DNA of 64,000 nt from Amycolatopsis sp. NBC_01480 (GTDB lineage: Bacteria > Actinomycetota > Actinomycetes > Mycobacteriales > Pseudonocardiaceae): contig NZ_CP109442.1 in the NCBI RefSeq assembly GCF_036227205.1, positions 3,906,001-3,970,000 of the forward strand, written 5' to 3'. Shown here in pieces: positions 15,752 to 24,222 of the stretch. The first letter of the stretch is position 1. Every line of letters begins with the position of its first letter. The position numbers and the translations under genes were made by a program. The notes under the pieces are model-generated. The model made no database searches. It saw nothing but the letters and a program-made list of their open reading frames with translations, and was not told the DNA's origin.

Positions 15752-18388
15752 ATGCCGGACACGAACGCCCACCCCGATGCCGCCACCGGGGCGAGGCAGG
15801 GCAGGGCCGCCGGATCCGGATCCGGGACCTTGACCGAGGCCCGGACGGACGAGCGGCGGTTCCGCGTCTACACCTTCGCCGTGCTGAGCCTCGGGCTCAT
15901 CGCGGCGTTCGCGGTCGGCGCCTGGCTCCCGTTCCACGGCTCGGCGAAGCTCTGGTGGATCGGCCCGGTCCTCGCGCTGGCCTTCCTGCTCGCCGAACAG
16001 CTGGGCATCAACGTCGACGTGCGCAGCGGCATCTCGTGGACGATCTCGTTCACAGAAATTCCGCTGGTAATCGGTTTCTTCGTGGCGCCGTTCGAGGTCG
16101 TGCTGGCCGCGCACCTGGTCGCCGGCATCGGCACGCTGCTGGCCCGCAAGGTGTCCGGCCGCGTCCTCTACAACGCGGGCGCGTTCCTGCTCGAGATCAC
16201 CGGCGCCTTCGCGGTGGCCGGGCTGGTGAAGCAGCTGATCGGCGGCGGCGAGGCCATGCCGTGGGTCGCCGCGCTCGCCGGCACGCTGACCGCGCCGCTG
16301 GTCAGCACGCTGCTGGCGCTCGCCGCCGTGCGCGTGCTGCGCCGCCGGATGCGCGTGAGCACGGCGATCCGGCTCACCGGCCGCATCCTGGTGGTCGGCT
16401 TCGTGAACGCTTCGGTCGGCCTGTCGGGCTACCTCGTCATCTCGAGCACCCCGCAGGCCTGGCCGCTGGTGCTGGCCGTCTTCCTCGGCCTGACCGCGCT
16501 GTACTGGGCCTACTCCGACCTGCTGCGCGAGCAGCGGGACATGGAGGCGCTGTCCGACGTGAGCCTGATGGTCGCCCGCTCGGGCCAGCAGGCCGCCGCG
16601 CGCCCGGCCAGCCGGGCCGACGAACTCGTGGGCGGCGTCGACGTGCGCGAGTGGGCCACCATCGCCGAGCGGATCAAGGACCAGCTCGCCGCCGGGCGCG
16701 TGGTCCTGCGGCTGCGGCTGGAGGCGAAGGACACGATGCGCGTGGTCGTGGCCGGCGACGAGCTGCCGGTGCCCGACCCGTCCGGCGACGACCCGCTGCT
16801 GCGCCTGCCCGGCGCGCACGTCCGCCACTTCCGCATCACCGAGGCGAACCCCGACGTCCGCGCCGCGCTGCTCGACCGCGGCGCGCAGGAAGCGCTCGTG
16901 GTGCCGCTGCGCACCGGGAACCAGCTGCTCGGCGTCGTCGAGGCGCACGACCGGCTCTCGCGCTGGCGGGGCTTCGGCAAGTACGACGTCCAGCTGCTCG
17001 GCACGATGGCCAGCCACTTGGCGACCTCGCTCGACAACCGCCGGCTGCTCGCCACCCTGCGCCACGACGCGTACCACGACCCGCTCACCGGCCACCTGAA
17101 CCGGCCGGGCTTCCAGCAGATCGCGAAGGAGCCGCTGCGCGACTTCGCCGACGCCGTGGTGCTGCGCATCGACCTCGACGTCTTCTCCACCGTCAGCGAC
17201 GCCCTGGGCTACTCGTGGGCCGACCGGATGGTGATCGCGGCCGGCCGCCGGATCCGCGACGCGCTGGGCCCGGACGTCCCGCTCGCGCGGCTGGAGGGCG
17301 CGTCGTTCGCGGCGCTGCTCGTCGGCTGCACGCAGGAGAACGCCCACGCTTCGGCCGAGCGCCTGCGCGTCCAGCTCTCCGCGCCTTATCCCGTCGACCG
17401 GCTTTCGGTCGAGGCGAACGCGATGATCGGTTACGCCGCCACGACCTCCGACGAGAACGGCGAGCAGGTCGACGTGGACGGGCTGCTGCAGCGCGCCGAC
17501 GTCGCCGTGCGCGCCACCCGCGGCGGCGAGGAGGTCCGCGGCTACGCGCCGAGCATGGGCCAGATCTTCCTGCGCCGCTTCCAGCTCGTCACGCAGTTCC
17601 GGCAGTCGCTGGAGGACGGGCACGTGTCCGTGCACTACCAGCCGAAGATCTCGCTGCCGAACCGTCAGGTGCAGGGCGTCGAGGCGCTGGTGCGCTGGGT
17701 GCACCCGGAGTTCGGCCGGCTCGGGCCGGACGAGTTCGTGCCCGCCATCGAGGCGGCCGGCCTGATCGGCGTGCTGACGTCGTTCGTGCTGGAGGAGTCG
17801 CTCAAGCGCGTGCGCAAGTGGCTCGACGAGGGCCTGCGCATTTCCGCGGCGGTGAACCTGTCCGTGCGGAACCTGGCGGACGAGGACTTCCCGGCGAAGG
17901 TCCAGCGCGAGCTGGAGCGCTTCGACATCCCGCCGGAGCTGCTCACGTTCGAGCTGACCGAGTCCGGGGTGATGTCCGACCCGCAGAAGGCGCTGCCGAT
18001 CCTGCGCGAGCTGCACTCGCTGGGCATCGAGCTGGCCGTGGACGACTTCGGCACCGGCTACTCGTCACTGGCGTACCTGCGGCAGCTGCCGGTGGACCAG
18101 GTGAAGATCGACAAGAGCTTCGTGCTCGGCATGGGCACCGACCTCGGCGACCTCGCCGTGGTGCGCTCGATCGTCGAGCTGGGCCACTCGCTGGGGCTGA
18201 CGGTGGTCGCCGAGGGCGTCGAGGAGGACGTCGCGCGCGACCAGCTGGAGGCGATGGGCTGTGACGTGGCCCAGGGCTACCTGATCTCGCGCCCGCTGCC
18301 CGAGGACCGCCTGGAGGCCTGGCTGCAGGCCCGCACGGCGCGCTCGCCGGGCCGGCACTCCGAGACCGTCCTGACCCTCCTGACCTGA
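15752..18388 (+). CDS. Membrane GAF-GGDEF-EAL protein (probable c-di-GMP phosphodiesterase)
   Basis: An 878-residue protein. The N-terminal third (about residues 35-255) has eight or so hydrophobic segments of a MASE-like sensor. A GAF-like region (about 290-430) follows, then GGDEF (about 440-600) and EAL (about 620-865). The GGDEF signature is replaced by EGASF at 515-519, so cyclase activity is unlikely. The EAL domain keeps EALVRW (644-649), NLS, DDFGTGYSS (764-772), KIDKSFV and EGVE, so it probably hydrolyses cyclic di-GMP. The degenerate GGDEF may serve as a GTP-sensing regulatory module, as in other composite proteins. Confidence 0.9.
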   Translation: MPDTNAHPDAATGARQGRAAGSGSGTLTEARTDERRFRVYTFAVLSLGLIAAFAVGAWLPFHGSAKLWWIGPVLALAFLLAEQLGINVDVRSGISWTISFTEIPLVIGFFVAPFEVVLAAHLVAGIGTLLARKVSGRVLYNAGAFLLEITGAFAVAGLVKQLIGGGEAMPWVAALAGTLTAPLVSTLLALAAVRVLRRRMRVSTAIRLTGRILVVGFVNASVGLSGYLVISSTPQAWPLVLAVFLGLTALYWAYSDLLREQRDMEALSDVSLMVARSGQQAAARPASRADELVGGVDVREWATIAERIKDQLAAGRVVLRLRLEAKDTMRVVVAGDELPVPDPSGDDPLLRLPGAHVRHFRITEANPDVRAALLDRGAQEALVVPLRTGNQLLGVVEAHDRLSRWRGFGKYDVQLLGTMASHLATSLDNRRLLATLRHDAYHDPLTGHLNRPGFQQIAKEPLRDFADAVVLRIDLDVFSTVSDALGYSWADRMVIAAGRRIRDALGPDVPLARLEGASFAALLVGCTQENAHASAERLRVQLSAPYPVDRLSVEANAMIGYAATTSDENGEQVDVDGLLQRADVAVRATRGGEEVRGYAPSMGQIFLRRFQLVTQFRQSLEDGHVSVHYQPKISLPNRQVQGVEALVRWVHPEFGRLGPDEFVPAIEAAGLIGVLTSFVLEESLKRVRKWLDEGLRISAAVNLSVRNLADEDFPAKVQRELERFDIPPELLTFELTESGVMSDPQKALPILRELHSLGIELAVDDFGTGYSSLAYLRQLPVDQVKIDKSFVLGMGTDLGDLAVVRSIVELGHSLGLTVVAEGVEEDVARDQLEAMGCDVAQGYLISRPLPEDRLEAWLQARTARSPGRHSETVLTLLT

Positions 18389-18465
18389 GGTTTTGCTCCA
18401 AACCGACCCCGGGTGCACGACCGGGTGAGGCGCCTTGTAATCTTTTCTAGGCTTCAACGAGGCAG

Positions 18466-18538
18466 GCCCCTTTAGCTCAGTCGGCAGAGCGTCTCCATGG
18501 TAAGGAGAAGGTCTACGGTTCGATTCCGTAAAGGGGCT
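18466..18538 (+). tRNA. tRNA-Thr (GGT)
   Basis: 73 bases. Acceptor GCCCCTT/AAGGGGC, anticodon stem TCTCC/GGAGA with loop ATGGTAA and anticodon GGT, and T-arm TACGG/CCGTA. No encoded CCA. First of the tRNA-Thr, tRNA-Met, rpmG, hadA, hadB series. Confidence 0.96.
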
Positions 18539-18547
18539 CGCAAGTAG

Positions 18548-18584
18548 GCGAGCTATGCTTGCAAAAAGCGCAAGCCTAGCTCGC
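18548..18584 (+). terminator. tRNA-Thr terminator-like hairpin
   Basis: 15-base arms (18548-18562 and 18570-18584) with one mismatch and an A-rich loop, ten bases after tRNA-Thr. Likely transcription end or processing signal. Confidence 0.5.
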
Positions 18585-18597
18585 TTCGCGGCGTCCT

Positions 18598-18653
18598 CTG
18601 GGGGTCAAACCCCCAGACCCCCGCCAGGGGCTCGCCCCTGGACCCCGGCGGGG
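18598..18653. repeat. Compound palindrome between tRNA-Thr and tRNA-Met
   Basis: Two adjacent hairpins: CTGGGGG/CCCCCAG (18598-18616) and CAGGGGC/GCCCCTG (18625-18640), the second extended by outer CCCCGC/GCGGGG. The composition and arrangement resemble a dispersed extragenic palindrome, but no second copy is in the window. Confidence 0.5.
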
Positions 18654-18666
18654 TGGTCGTCACCTT

Positions 18667-18739
18667 GGCGGTGTAGCTCAGTTGGCAGAGCAAGCGGCTC
18701 ATAATCGCTGTGTCGCCGGTTCAAGTCCGGCCACCGCTA
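18667..18739 (+). tRNA. tRNA-Met (CAT), elongator type
   Basis: 73 bases. Acceptor GGCGGTG with CACCGCT (final pair G-T), anticodon stem AGCGG/TCGCT around CTCATAA, and T-arm GCCGG/CCGGC. Position before rpmG matches the elongator tRNA-Met of the mycobacterial cluster. Confidence 0.93.
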
Positions 18740-18789
18740 CGCGGTAACACTGGGGCTGTTGTCCCCGGACCTAGAGAGAAGGAAACGCT

Positions 18790-18954
18790 GTGGCTGCCAC
18801 CGACGTGCGACCCAAGATCACGCTGGCGTGCGAGGAGTGCAAGCACCGCAACTACATCACCAAGAAGAACCGGCGCAACGACCCGGATCGCCTGGAGATG
18901 AAGAAGTTCTGCCCGAACTGCGGTACGCACCGGACTCACAAAGAGACCCGCTGA
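18790..18954 (+). CDS. rpmG: 50S ribosomal protein L33
   Basis: A 54-residue protein starting at GTG and reading [20 protein letters not shown], then [16 protein letters not shown] and [18 protein letters not shown] and CPNC give the four zinc-binding cysteines, so this is the zinc-containing (C+) form. It sits between tRNA-Met and hadA, the same place as rpmG2 in mycobacteria. A component of the large ribosomal subunit. Confidence 0.96.
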   Translation: MAATDVRPKITLACEECKHRNYITKKNRRNDPDRLEMKKFCPNCGTHRTHKETR

Positions 18955-19078
18955 CGCGAGCGCGGTTCTTTCCAGCTTGAAGAAGCCGTCCCGGGACCCC
19001 CGGGGCGGCTTCTTGCTGCCCGGTGACCCCCGCCGCGCACTGCGCGGGCCGGGGCGCGGCGTCGGATAGCCTCACCGG

Positions 19079-19528
19079 GTGCCTTTGGACCAGTCGTTCG
19101 CCGGGCGGAGCTATCCGCCGACCAGCAAGTACGCCGTGAGCCGGGAGAAGATCCGGGAGTTCGCCGACGCGATCGGCGACGAGAGCCCGTTCTACCGGGA
19201 CCCGGAGACGGCCCGCGCGGCCGGCCACCCGGACGTGCTCGCGCCCCCGACGTTCATCACCATCCTCAACCTGCCGAAGATCAACGGGATCGTGAACGAC
19301 CCCGAGCTCGGCCTCGACTACTCGCGCATGGTCCACGGCGACCAGCGGTTCAGCTACGAGCGCCCGGTGCACGCGGGCGACGTGCTGGAGATCGCGGCGC
19401 GCATCGACTCGATCATGTCCCGCGCGGGCAACGACTTCATCAACCTGCGCTCGGAGATCACCGACGCGGACGGCAAGCTCGTCTGCGTCACCCAGGCCCA
19501 GCTCGTGGTCCGAGGGGAGGACGCGTGA
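19079..19528 (+). CDS. hadA: (3R)-hydroxyacyl-ACP dehydratase subunit HadA-like
   Basis: A 149-residue hot-dog-fold protein (MPLDQSFAGRSYPPTSKYAVSREKIREFADAIGD...) of the MaoC N-terminal/FAS1-like dehydratase type. It has the APPTFITIL and VHGDQRFSYERPVHAGD motifs of HadA. It lacks the catalytic hydratase motif and stabilises the substrate channel of the catalytic HadB. The GTG of hadB overlaps its stop. In mycobacteria HadAB dehydrates FAS-II intermediates for mycolic acids; Amycolatopsis is generally held to lack mycolates, so here it probably serves other acyl chains. Confidence 0.9.
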   Translation: MPLDQSFAGRSYPPTSKYAVSREKIREFADAIGDESPFYRDPETARAAGHPDVLAPPTFITILNLPKINGIVNDPELGLDYSRMVHGDQRFSYERPVHAGDVLEIAARIDSIMSRAGNDFINLRSEITDADGKLVCVTQAQLVVRGEDA

Positions 19529-19923
19529 ACGTCGGAGACGAACTGCCGCCGCTGGAGGTCCGCGTCACGCGGGACCAGCTGGTCCGGTACGCGGGCGCCT
19601 CGCTGGACTTCAACCCGATCCACTGGAACCAGCGCTTCGCCACCGAAGTCGGGCTCCCGGACGTGATCGCGCACGGCATGCTCACCATGGCGCTGGCCGG
19701 CCGCGTGGCCACGGACTGGCTCGGCGACCCGGGCCGGCTGGTGGACTTCAGCGCCCGCTTCACCCGCCCCGTCGTCGTCCCGGACAACGACGAAGGCGCG
19801 CTGGTCGAGCTGAGCGGCAAGGTCGGCGCGATCTCCGACGACGGCATCGCGCGCCTCGACCTGGTGGTCAAGTTCGACGGGAAGACCGTGCTGGGCAAGC
19901 CGCAGGTGCTCGTCCGCGCCTGA
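19525..19923 (+). CDS. hadB: (3R)-hydroxyacyl-ACP dehydratase subunit HadB-like
   Basis: A 132-residue MaoC-type hot-dog protein and the catalytic partner of HadA. It carries the hydratase-2 motif YAGASLDFNPIHWNQ, with the Asp and His catalytic pair (about residues 31 and 36), followed by GLPDVIAHGM. It is translationally coupled to hadA by a GTGA overlap. No hadC follows; the next gene is an unrelated convergent hydrolase. Confidence 0.92.
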   Translation: MNVGDELPPLEVRVTRDQLVRYAGASLDFNPIHWNQRFATEVGLPDVIAHGMLTMALAGRVATDWLGDPGRLVDFSARFTRPVVVPDNDEGALVELSGKVGAISDDGIARLDLVVKFDGKTVLGKPQVLVRA

Positions 19924-19958
19924 CCCGCCGCCTTGCTCCGCCCGGTCGCCGTTTGCGC

Positions 19959-20005
19959 CCCAATGTGGCGTTGGTTGCGCTGAACGCACCGAACGCCACA
20001 TTGGG
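19959..20005. terminator. Palindromic terminator between hadB and the SGNH hydrolase
   Basis: 21-base arms (19959-19979 and 19985-20005, outer sequence CCCAATGTGGCGTT) with two imperfect pairs. It lies between two convergent genes and is about 6 bases from the hydrolase stop, so it is a bidirectional terminator. Confidence 0.65.
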
Positions 20006-20011
20006 TGCGTT

Positions 20012-20923
20012 TCAGCTCGAGCCGACCAGCGACTCGACGACGTCGGCCATGCCCGCTTCACCCCGGGAGTTGGGGTGGAGCGGGGCGGCCGGCGAGAGCG
20101 GGATGAGGCCTTCGATCCAGCGGGTCTCCGAGCCGGTGCAGACGTCGTGGCCCTTGCTCGGGGCGGCAGTGTCGGCGTAGCCCGCCTGGTGGGACGTCGC
20201 CTGCTGCTTGAGCATGTCGTTCATCTTGGCCAGCTCGTCGCGCAGGTACGCGACGTCGCCGGAGCCGAGGGGGACCGCGGGCCAGCAGCCGTCGCCGTCC
20301 GGGAGCACCGTGGGGTAGCCGACGACGACAACACGCGCCTTCGGGGCCTTCTGGTGGATCCGGTCGAGCACCGCGCCGACCTTGTCCGCGGTGGCGGTGA
20401 TCCGGTCGGCGAGCTGGTCGTGGCCGCCGGCGGTGAGCTTGTCGTGGCACGGCTCGCCGTCGCGGTGCGAGGTGACGCAGCTCGGCGCGAGAGCGATGAA
20501 GCCGATGTCGTTGCCGCCGATGCCGAGGGTGACCAGCGTGGTCGCCGACGTGACGGCGTCCAGCTGCGGCGGGTTCGTGCCGTTGCGCGTGCTCTGCGAG
20601 CCGGCCATGTCCGACGTCTTCGCGCCGCTGCAGCTGACGTCCACGAACTGCGCGGGCTTCACCTTCGCGGCCACGAGGTGCGGGTAGTTGTCGTCCGAAC
20701 GGTCGCAGCCGGCCGGGCTGCCCGCCTGCTTCCCGGTCCGCGGGGCCGAGGTGTAGGAGTCGCCGAGTGCGACGTACCGCCCGGTGCCGCCGCCGGTGCC
20801 GGAGCCGGACGGCGGCGCGGTCGAGGAGTCGTGCTTGGACTTGTAGTAGCCGTACCCGAGCAGTCCGGCCACGATCACCAGGACCAGCAGCCCGCAGCCG
20901 CCGCCGTTCTTCTTCCCCGCCAC
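20012..20923 (-). CDS. Membrane-anchored SGNH/GDSL hydrolase
   Basis: A 303-residue protein with an N-terminal transmembrane anchor (residues about 10-27, GLLVLVIVAGLLGYGYY), a Ser/Gly-rich linker, and a GDSL-type esterase domain. Ser56 in GDSYTS is the nucleophile, GGND near residue 158 is block III, and HPNSRGEAGMAD near the end carries the catalytic His. Four or more cysteines suggest an extracellular, disulfide-bonded domain. Likely an esterase or lipase acting outside the membrane; substrate unknown. Confidence 0.87.
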   Translation of the reverse strand: MAGKKNGGGCGLLVLVIVAGLLGYGYYKSKHDSSTAPPSGSGTGGGTGRYVALGDSYTSAPRTGKQAGSPAGCDRSDDNYPHLVAAKVKPAQFVDVSCSGAKTSDMAGSQSTRNGTNPPQLDAVTSATTLVTLGIGGNDIGFIALAPSCVTSHRDGEPCHDKLTAGGHDQLADRITATADKVGAVLDRIHQKAPKARVVVVGYPTVLPDGDGCWPAVPLGSGDVAYLRDELAKMNDMLKQQATSHQAGYADTAAPSKGHDVCTGSETRWIEGLIPLSPAAPLHPNSRGEAGMADVVESLVGSS

Positions 20924-20983
20924 TCGTTCGTTTCTACTGGAGCCGGCCCCGGGTTACGACCAGTATCCGGGTGATCACCGCCC

Positions 20984-21961
20984 TTATTTTTGCGCCGGCG
21001 AACGGTGCCGGAGCAGGTCGTTGACGAGCCCGGCGCCGGTGGCCGCGTCCCGGACGCTGACGGCGATCTTGCGGCCGTTGCCGAGGTTGAGCACCAAGGC
21101 GCTGCCGCCGCGGACTTTGTACGCCGTGGTGCCGGTGAGGGCGTTGAACCGCAGGCCGAGGCCGCCGTCCCCGATGAGGCTCAGCTCGGCGGGCTCCGCC
21201 TCGGTGATCCTCGCCAGCGGGACGTGCCGGCGCGGCAGGCCGAACGCGCCCATCCGGATCGTCACCCCGCTCGCGTCGACCCGCGCCTGCACCCGGTGGG
21301 TCATGGCGCCGACGAGCGCGAACAGCACCGTGAGCAGCACGGCCGTGGTCCAGCTGAACGAGGTCGTGGTGGCCAGCAGGGTGGTGATCACGGCGGCGGC
21401 GAGCGGCGGCGTCACGAGCAGCACGGCGTTCGACGCGCTGCCCACCCAGACCGCGCGCTGGCCCGGCCGGAGCCCGACCGTCGCATCGGTCGCCGATGGC
21501 CCGGCCGCCACGGTGACGGCGCCTCCTCCGGCCAGGCCGCCGATGACGCCGAGCACGGCCGCGCCCGCCAGCGCGAGGAACACCGGCAGCGGGCTCCCGG
21601 CGTGCTGCCAGTCCGGCGCGTCGAGGTTCGCGAGCAGCACCCCGGTCAGCGTCGCGGCGGGGATCGCCGCGATCGTCGTGGCCACGCCCGCCCCGAGCCG
21701 GGGGAGTGATTCTCCCTTGCGCAGCAACACAATCGCGAGCGCGGTGAGGGCGAGCGTGAGCACCGCCCCGGCGATGGTCATCACCAGCGTGATCGAGCCG
21801 GGCGAGGCCGTGTTGTTGACGCTGTCGCCGTTCCAATGCGTGGCGATCGGGTCCGGCAGCCGGCCCGCCCAGGAGCCGGCGAGCACCGCGGCGACGGCGG
21901 TCGCGGCGCCGGGCAGGACCAGCGTCGAGACCAGGGCGCGGGCGAGACGGGTGCGGTTCAT
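20984..21961 (-). CDS. DUF1648-domain membrane protein
   Basis: A 325-residue membrane protein. After an N-terminal transmembrane segment it has the DUF1648 signature LPDPIATHWNGDSVNN around residue 35, then about six more hydrophobic segments and a C-terminal soluble part (about 215-325) with PLARITEAEPAELSL resembling a PH-like domain. Its start overlaps the stop of the GntR regulator gene by 4 bases. Such pairs are usually regulator plus regulated membrane protein. Function unknown. Confidence 0.8.
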   Translation of the reverse strand: MNRTRLARALVSTLVLPGAATAVAAVLAGSWAGRLPDPIATHWNGDSVNNTASPGSITLVMTIAGAVLTLALTALAIVLLRKGESLPRLGAGVATTIAAIPAATLTGVLLANLDAPDWQHAGSPLPVFLALAGAAVLGVIGGLAGGGAVTVAAGPSATDATVGLRPGQRAVWVGSASNAVLLVTPPLAAAVITTLLATTTSFSWTTAVLLTVLFALVGAMTHRVQARVDASGVTIRMGAFGLPRRHVPLARITEAEPAELSLIGDGGLGLRFNALTGTTAYKVRGGSALVLNLGNGRKIAVSVRDAATGAGLVNDLLRHRSPAQK

Positions 21962-22308
21962 GCGTACCTCTCCTTGAGCATCGAAGCCAGTTCCTCCGGG
22001 CCGACGCCGGACCGGCGCGCCTCGTCCACCAGTGCCGTCACCAGCTCGCCGAGCCGGGCGAGCGGCTGGGCGCCGCCGATGACCACCGCGCCACGGCGAC
22101 GTCGCAGGTCGATGAGGCCTTCGTCGCGAAGCAGCGCGTACGCGCGCAGCACCGTGTGGACGTTGATCTCCAGCGACCCCGCCAGCTCCCGCGCGGGTGG
22201 CAGCTGCTCGCCCGCGGTGAGCGTCCCGTCGGCGACGGCGCGGCGAAGCGAGGCCGCCACCTGTTCGAACAGCGGGGCGGTTGAGCCGGGATCGATGCGG
22301 ACCAACAT
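21958..22308 (-). CDS. GntR-family (YtrA-type) transcriptional regulator
   Basis: A 116-residue protein that is almost only a winged helix: PLFEQVAASLRRAVADGTL, GEQLPPARELAGSLEINVHTVLRAYALL and RRRRGAVVIGG, followed by a short helix for dimerisation. This is the size of YtrA-type GntR regulators, which control the membrane-protein genes they precede. The ATG directly abuts an inverted repeat and has no ribosome site, so it may be made from a leaderless mRNA and be self-repressed. Confidence 0.88.
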   Translation of the reverse strand: MLVRIDPGSTAPLFEQVAASLRRAVADGTLTAGEQLPPARELAGSLEINVHTVLRAYALLRDEGLIDLRRRRGAVVIGGAQPLARLGELVTALVDEARRSGVGPEELASMLKERYA

Positions 22309-22330
22309 AGTTCTAACTGTACTAGAACTA
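22308..22330. promoter_or_regulatory. Candidate operator of the GntR regulator
   Basis: Perfect 8-base inverted repeat TAGTTCTA / TAGAACTA with a 7-base spacer. It touches the start codon of the GntR gene, where a bound dimer would block RNA polymerase or leaderless initiation. Confidence 0.55.
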
Positions 22331-22351
22331 ACAGACGTTGGCCAACGCGTT

Positions 22352-22388
22352 GAAAAGCCCCCGCGAGCGGACCTCACGGGGGCTTTTC
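22352..22388. terminator. Terminator downstream of the oxidoreductase
   Basis: Perfect 12-base arms GAAAAGCCCCCG (22352-22363) and complement (22377-22388), giving a T-tract on the minus strand. It ends the oxidoreductase transcript before the GntR promoter. Confidence 0.75.
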
Positions 22389-22403
22389 GCGGTGCTGTCG
22401 GCG

Positions 22404-23294
22404 CTAGAGGGTGGAGTACAGCTCCTCGGCCAGCTCCAGCGCGTGCGCGACGTCCTCGGCGACGTAGTGCAGGTCCACGAAGACCTCGGTGTACCCCTCG
22501 TCCACGACCTGCTTGAGCCGTGCGGCGATGTCGGCCACCGTCATGCCGGCGCGCGGGTTGGCGCGCAGGACGCGGCGCAGCGACGCCGGGTCGCGGCCGG
22601 CCTCGGTGGCGGCCGCCGAGATCACCGACCACATCTCGCGCAGGTGTTCCACCGGCGCCAGGGTCGGGAGCCAGCCGTCGGACACCCGGCCGACGCGGCG
22701 CAGCGCGCGCTCCGACATGCCGCCCAGCAGGATCGGCGGATGCGGCTGCTGGGCCGGCTGCAGCCCGATCCGCGATTCCGGGATCTGCCAGTGCTTGCCG
22801 TGGTGCGAGGCCGGGTCCGCGGTCCATAGCGTGCGCAGGACGTCGATCAGCTCGTCCAGGCGCGCGCCCCGGCCGGCCCACGGGACGCCGGTGACGGTGT
22901 ACTCGTCGCGCAGCCAGCCCAGGCCGAGGCCGACGTCCAGGCGGCCGCCGGAGATCAAGTCCAGCGACGTGAGCGAGCGGGCCAGCAGGACGGGTGGGTA
23001 GACCGGCGCGACGAGCGTGCTCGTGCCGAGCCGCGCGGTGCTAGTGGCGCCCGCGGCGGCGGTGAGCGTGACGATCGGGTCGAGGAAGCGGACCAGCTCC
23101 GGCGGGTAGGGCTGCTCGGCCGTGCCGCCGCCCGGGTAGTAGTCCGAGGGCTCGACCGGGGTGAGTACCCGGTCACCGGTCCACAGCGAGGAGTAGCCGA
23201 TCCGCTCGGCCGCGGCCGCGAATCCGGCGATGACGGCGGGGTCGGCCAGCTGGCCGTACTGCGGCAGGGCGAGTCCGAGTCGTAACGCGGTCAC
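22404..23294 (-). CDS. LLM class F420-dependent oxidoreductase
   Basis: A 296-residue luciferase-like monooxygenase, GTG start after AAGGAGG. It begins MTALRLGLALPQYGQLAD and has SLWTGDRVLTP, RLDVGLGLGWLRDEY and PPILLGGMSERALRRVGR, all family landmarks. It is clearly different from the tandem pair at 1.5-3.2 kb. It sits between hadAB and tRNA-Trp, a place where mycobacteria carry hadC. Substrate unknown. Confidence 0.87.
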   Translation of the reverse strand: MTALRLGLALPQYGQLADPAVIAGFAAAAERIGYSSLWTGDRVLTPVEPSDYYPGGGTAEQPYPPELVRFLDPIVTLTAAAGATSTARLGTSTLVAPVYPPVLLARSLTSLDLISGGRLDVGLGLGWLRDEYTVTGVPWAGRGARLDELIDVLRTLWTADPASHHGKHWQIPESRIGLQPAQQPHPPILLGGMSERALRRVGRVSDGWLPTLAPVEHLREMWSVISAAATEAGRDPASLRRVLRANPRAGMTVADIAARLKQVVDEGYTEVFVDLHYVAEDVAHALELAEELYSTL

Positions 23295-23600
23295 CGGGCC
23301 TCCTTGAAGGTGGCTTTTCCTTGTTGGGGAAGGGGATTCGGCCACGGGACGCGAGTCGCCGCCCAGCACGGGGCAGTTTGGCGATTAATCGCGAAACGGG
23401 GCACGCGGTCATCCTGGCACGGCCGCGCCGCGGGTGCCGCGCACAGCGGCGGGCGGCGCGGACTGCTCTGAAGGGGCGCGGTTGCGAGACTCCATACGGC
23501 TTGCCGTAGACTTCTGAACTCGGAACGCACTACGGTCAGCCCCGCTGGATGGTGGGGATGATGGAATGCGTCCTCCGGAGCCCGGGCGACCGGGCTCCAC
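23295..23600 (+). promoter_or_regulatory. Upstream region of tRNA-Trp/secE
   Basis: A 306-base stretch without a supported gene. It holds a perfect palindrome GCGATTAATCGC at 23381-23392, and near the 3' side TTGCGA (23482-23487) and TAGACT (23507-23512), a possible promoter for tRNA-Trp-secE-nusG with a long 19-base spacing. A second small palindrome TACGGC/GCCGTA (23495-23508) overlaps this spacer. Confidence 0.35.
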
Positions 23601-23673
<73 letters not shown>

Positions 23674-23705
23674 CGTACGGGTACTGGTGAAGCGGAGGAG
23701 TGGTC

Positions 23706-24143
23706 GTGAGCGACAGCGACGCCAGCGGCGAGCACGAGCAGGACGATTCGGGCAAGCAGCCCGGGATCGAGTCCCGCCCGGTGAGTGCTGCGGCTCGGCG
23801 TGAGCGCCGCGCTTCCGCCCGCCCGTCCGGCAAGTCCGAGGCGCGTCCGGAGAGCAAGAACCGGCCGGCGGGCAAGGCGGGCGACAAGGTCGCGAAGCCC
23901 GCCGACGCCAAGGGCGCACCGACCCCGAAGCGGGACCAGAAGGCCAAGAAGCCTTCGGTCTTCGCCCGGATCATGCGCTTCATCCGCGAGGTCTGGGCGG
24001 AGCTGCGCAAGGTCATCTGGCCCAACCGCAAGCAGATGGTCACCTACACCGCGGTGGTGCTGGTGTTCGTGGTGTTCATGGTGGCCCTGGTGAGCGGCCT
24101 CGACCTGGGCTTCAAGCAGGTCATCGGGCTGGTCTTCGGCTGA
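23706..24143 (+). CDS. secE: Preprotein translocase subunit SecE
   Basis: A 145-residue protein. The long N-terminal part (about 80 residues) is charged and rich in Arg/Lys/Ala. The C-terminal 60 residues form the conserved SecE core: [20 protein letters not shown] followed by one membrane helix ([21 protein letters not shown]). SecE clamps SecY in the translocon. GTG at 23706 is preferred because GGAGGAG ends five bases before it; a GTG six bases upstream overlaps that site. It is followed by nusG. Confidence 0.95.
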   Translation: MSDSDASGEHEQDDSGKQPGIESRPVSAAARRERRASARPSGKSEARPESKNRPAGKAGDKVAKPADAKGAPTPKRDQKAKKPSVFARIMRFIREVWAELRKVIWPNRKQMVTYTAVVLVFVVFMVALVSGLDLGFKQVIGLVFG

Positions 24144-24222
24144 CGCCGAAAGTGCGCGCCACCGTGCGCCGCGCGGGCCGGCCTGCCCGGACCCGGCAAG
24201 TGATCAACTGAGAGGACGGAAC

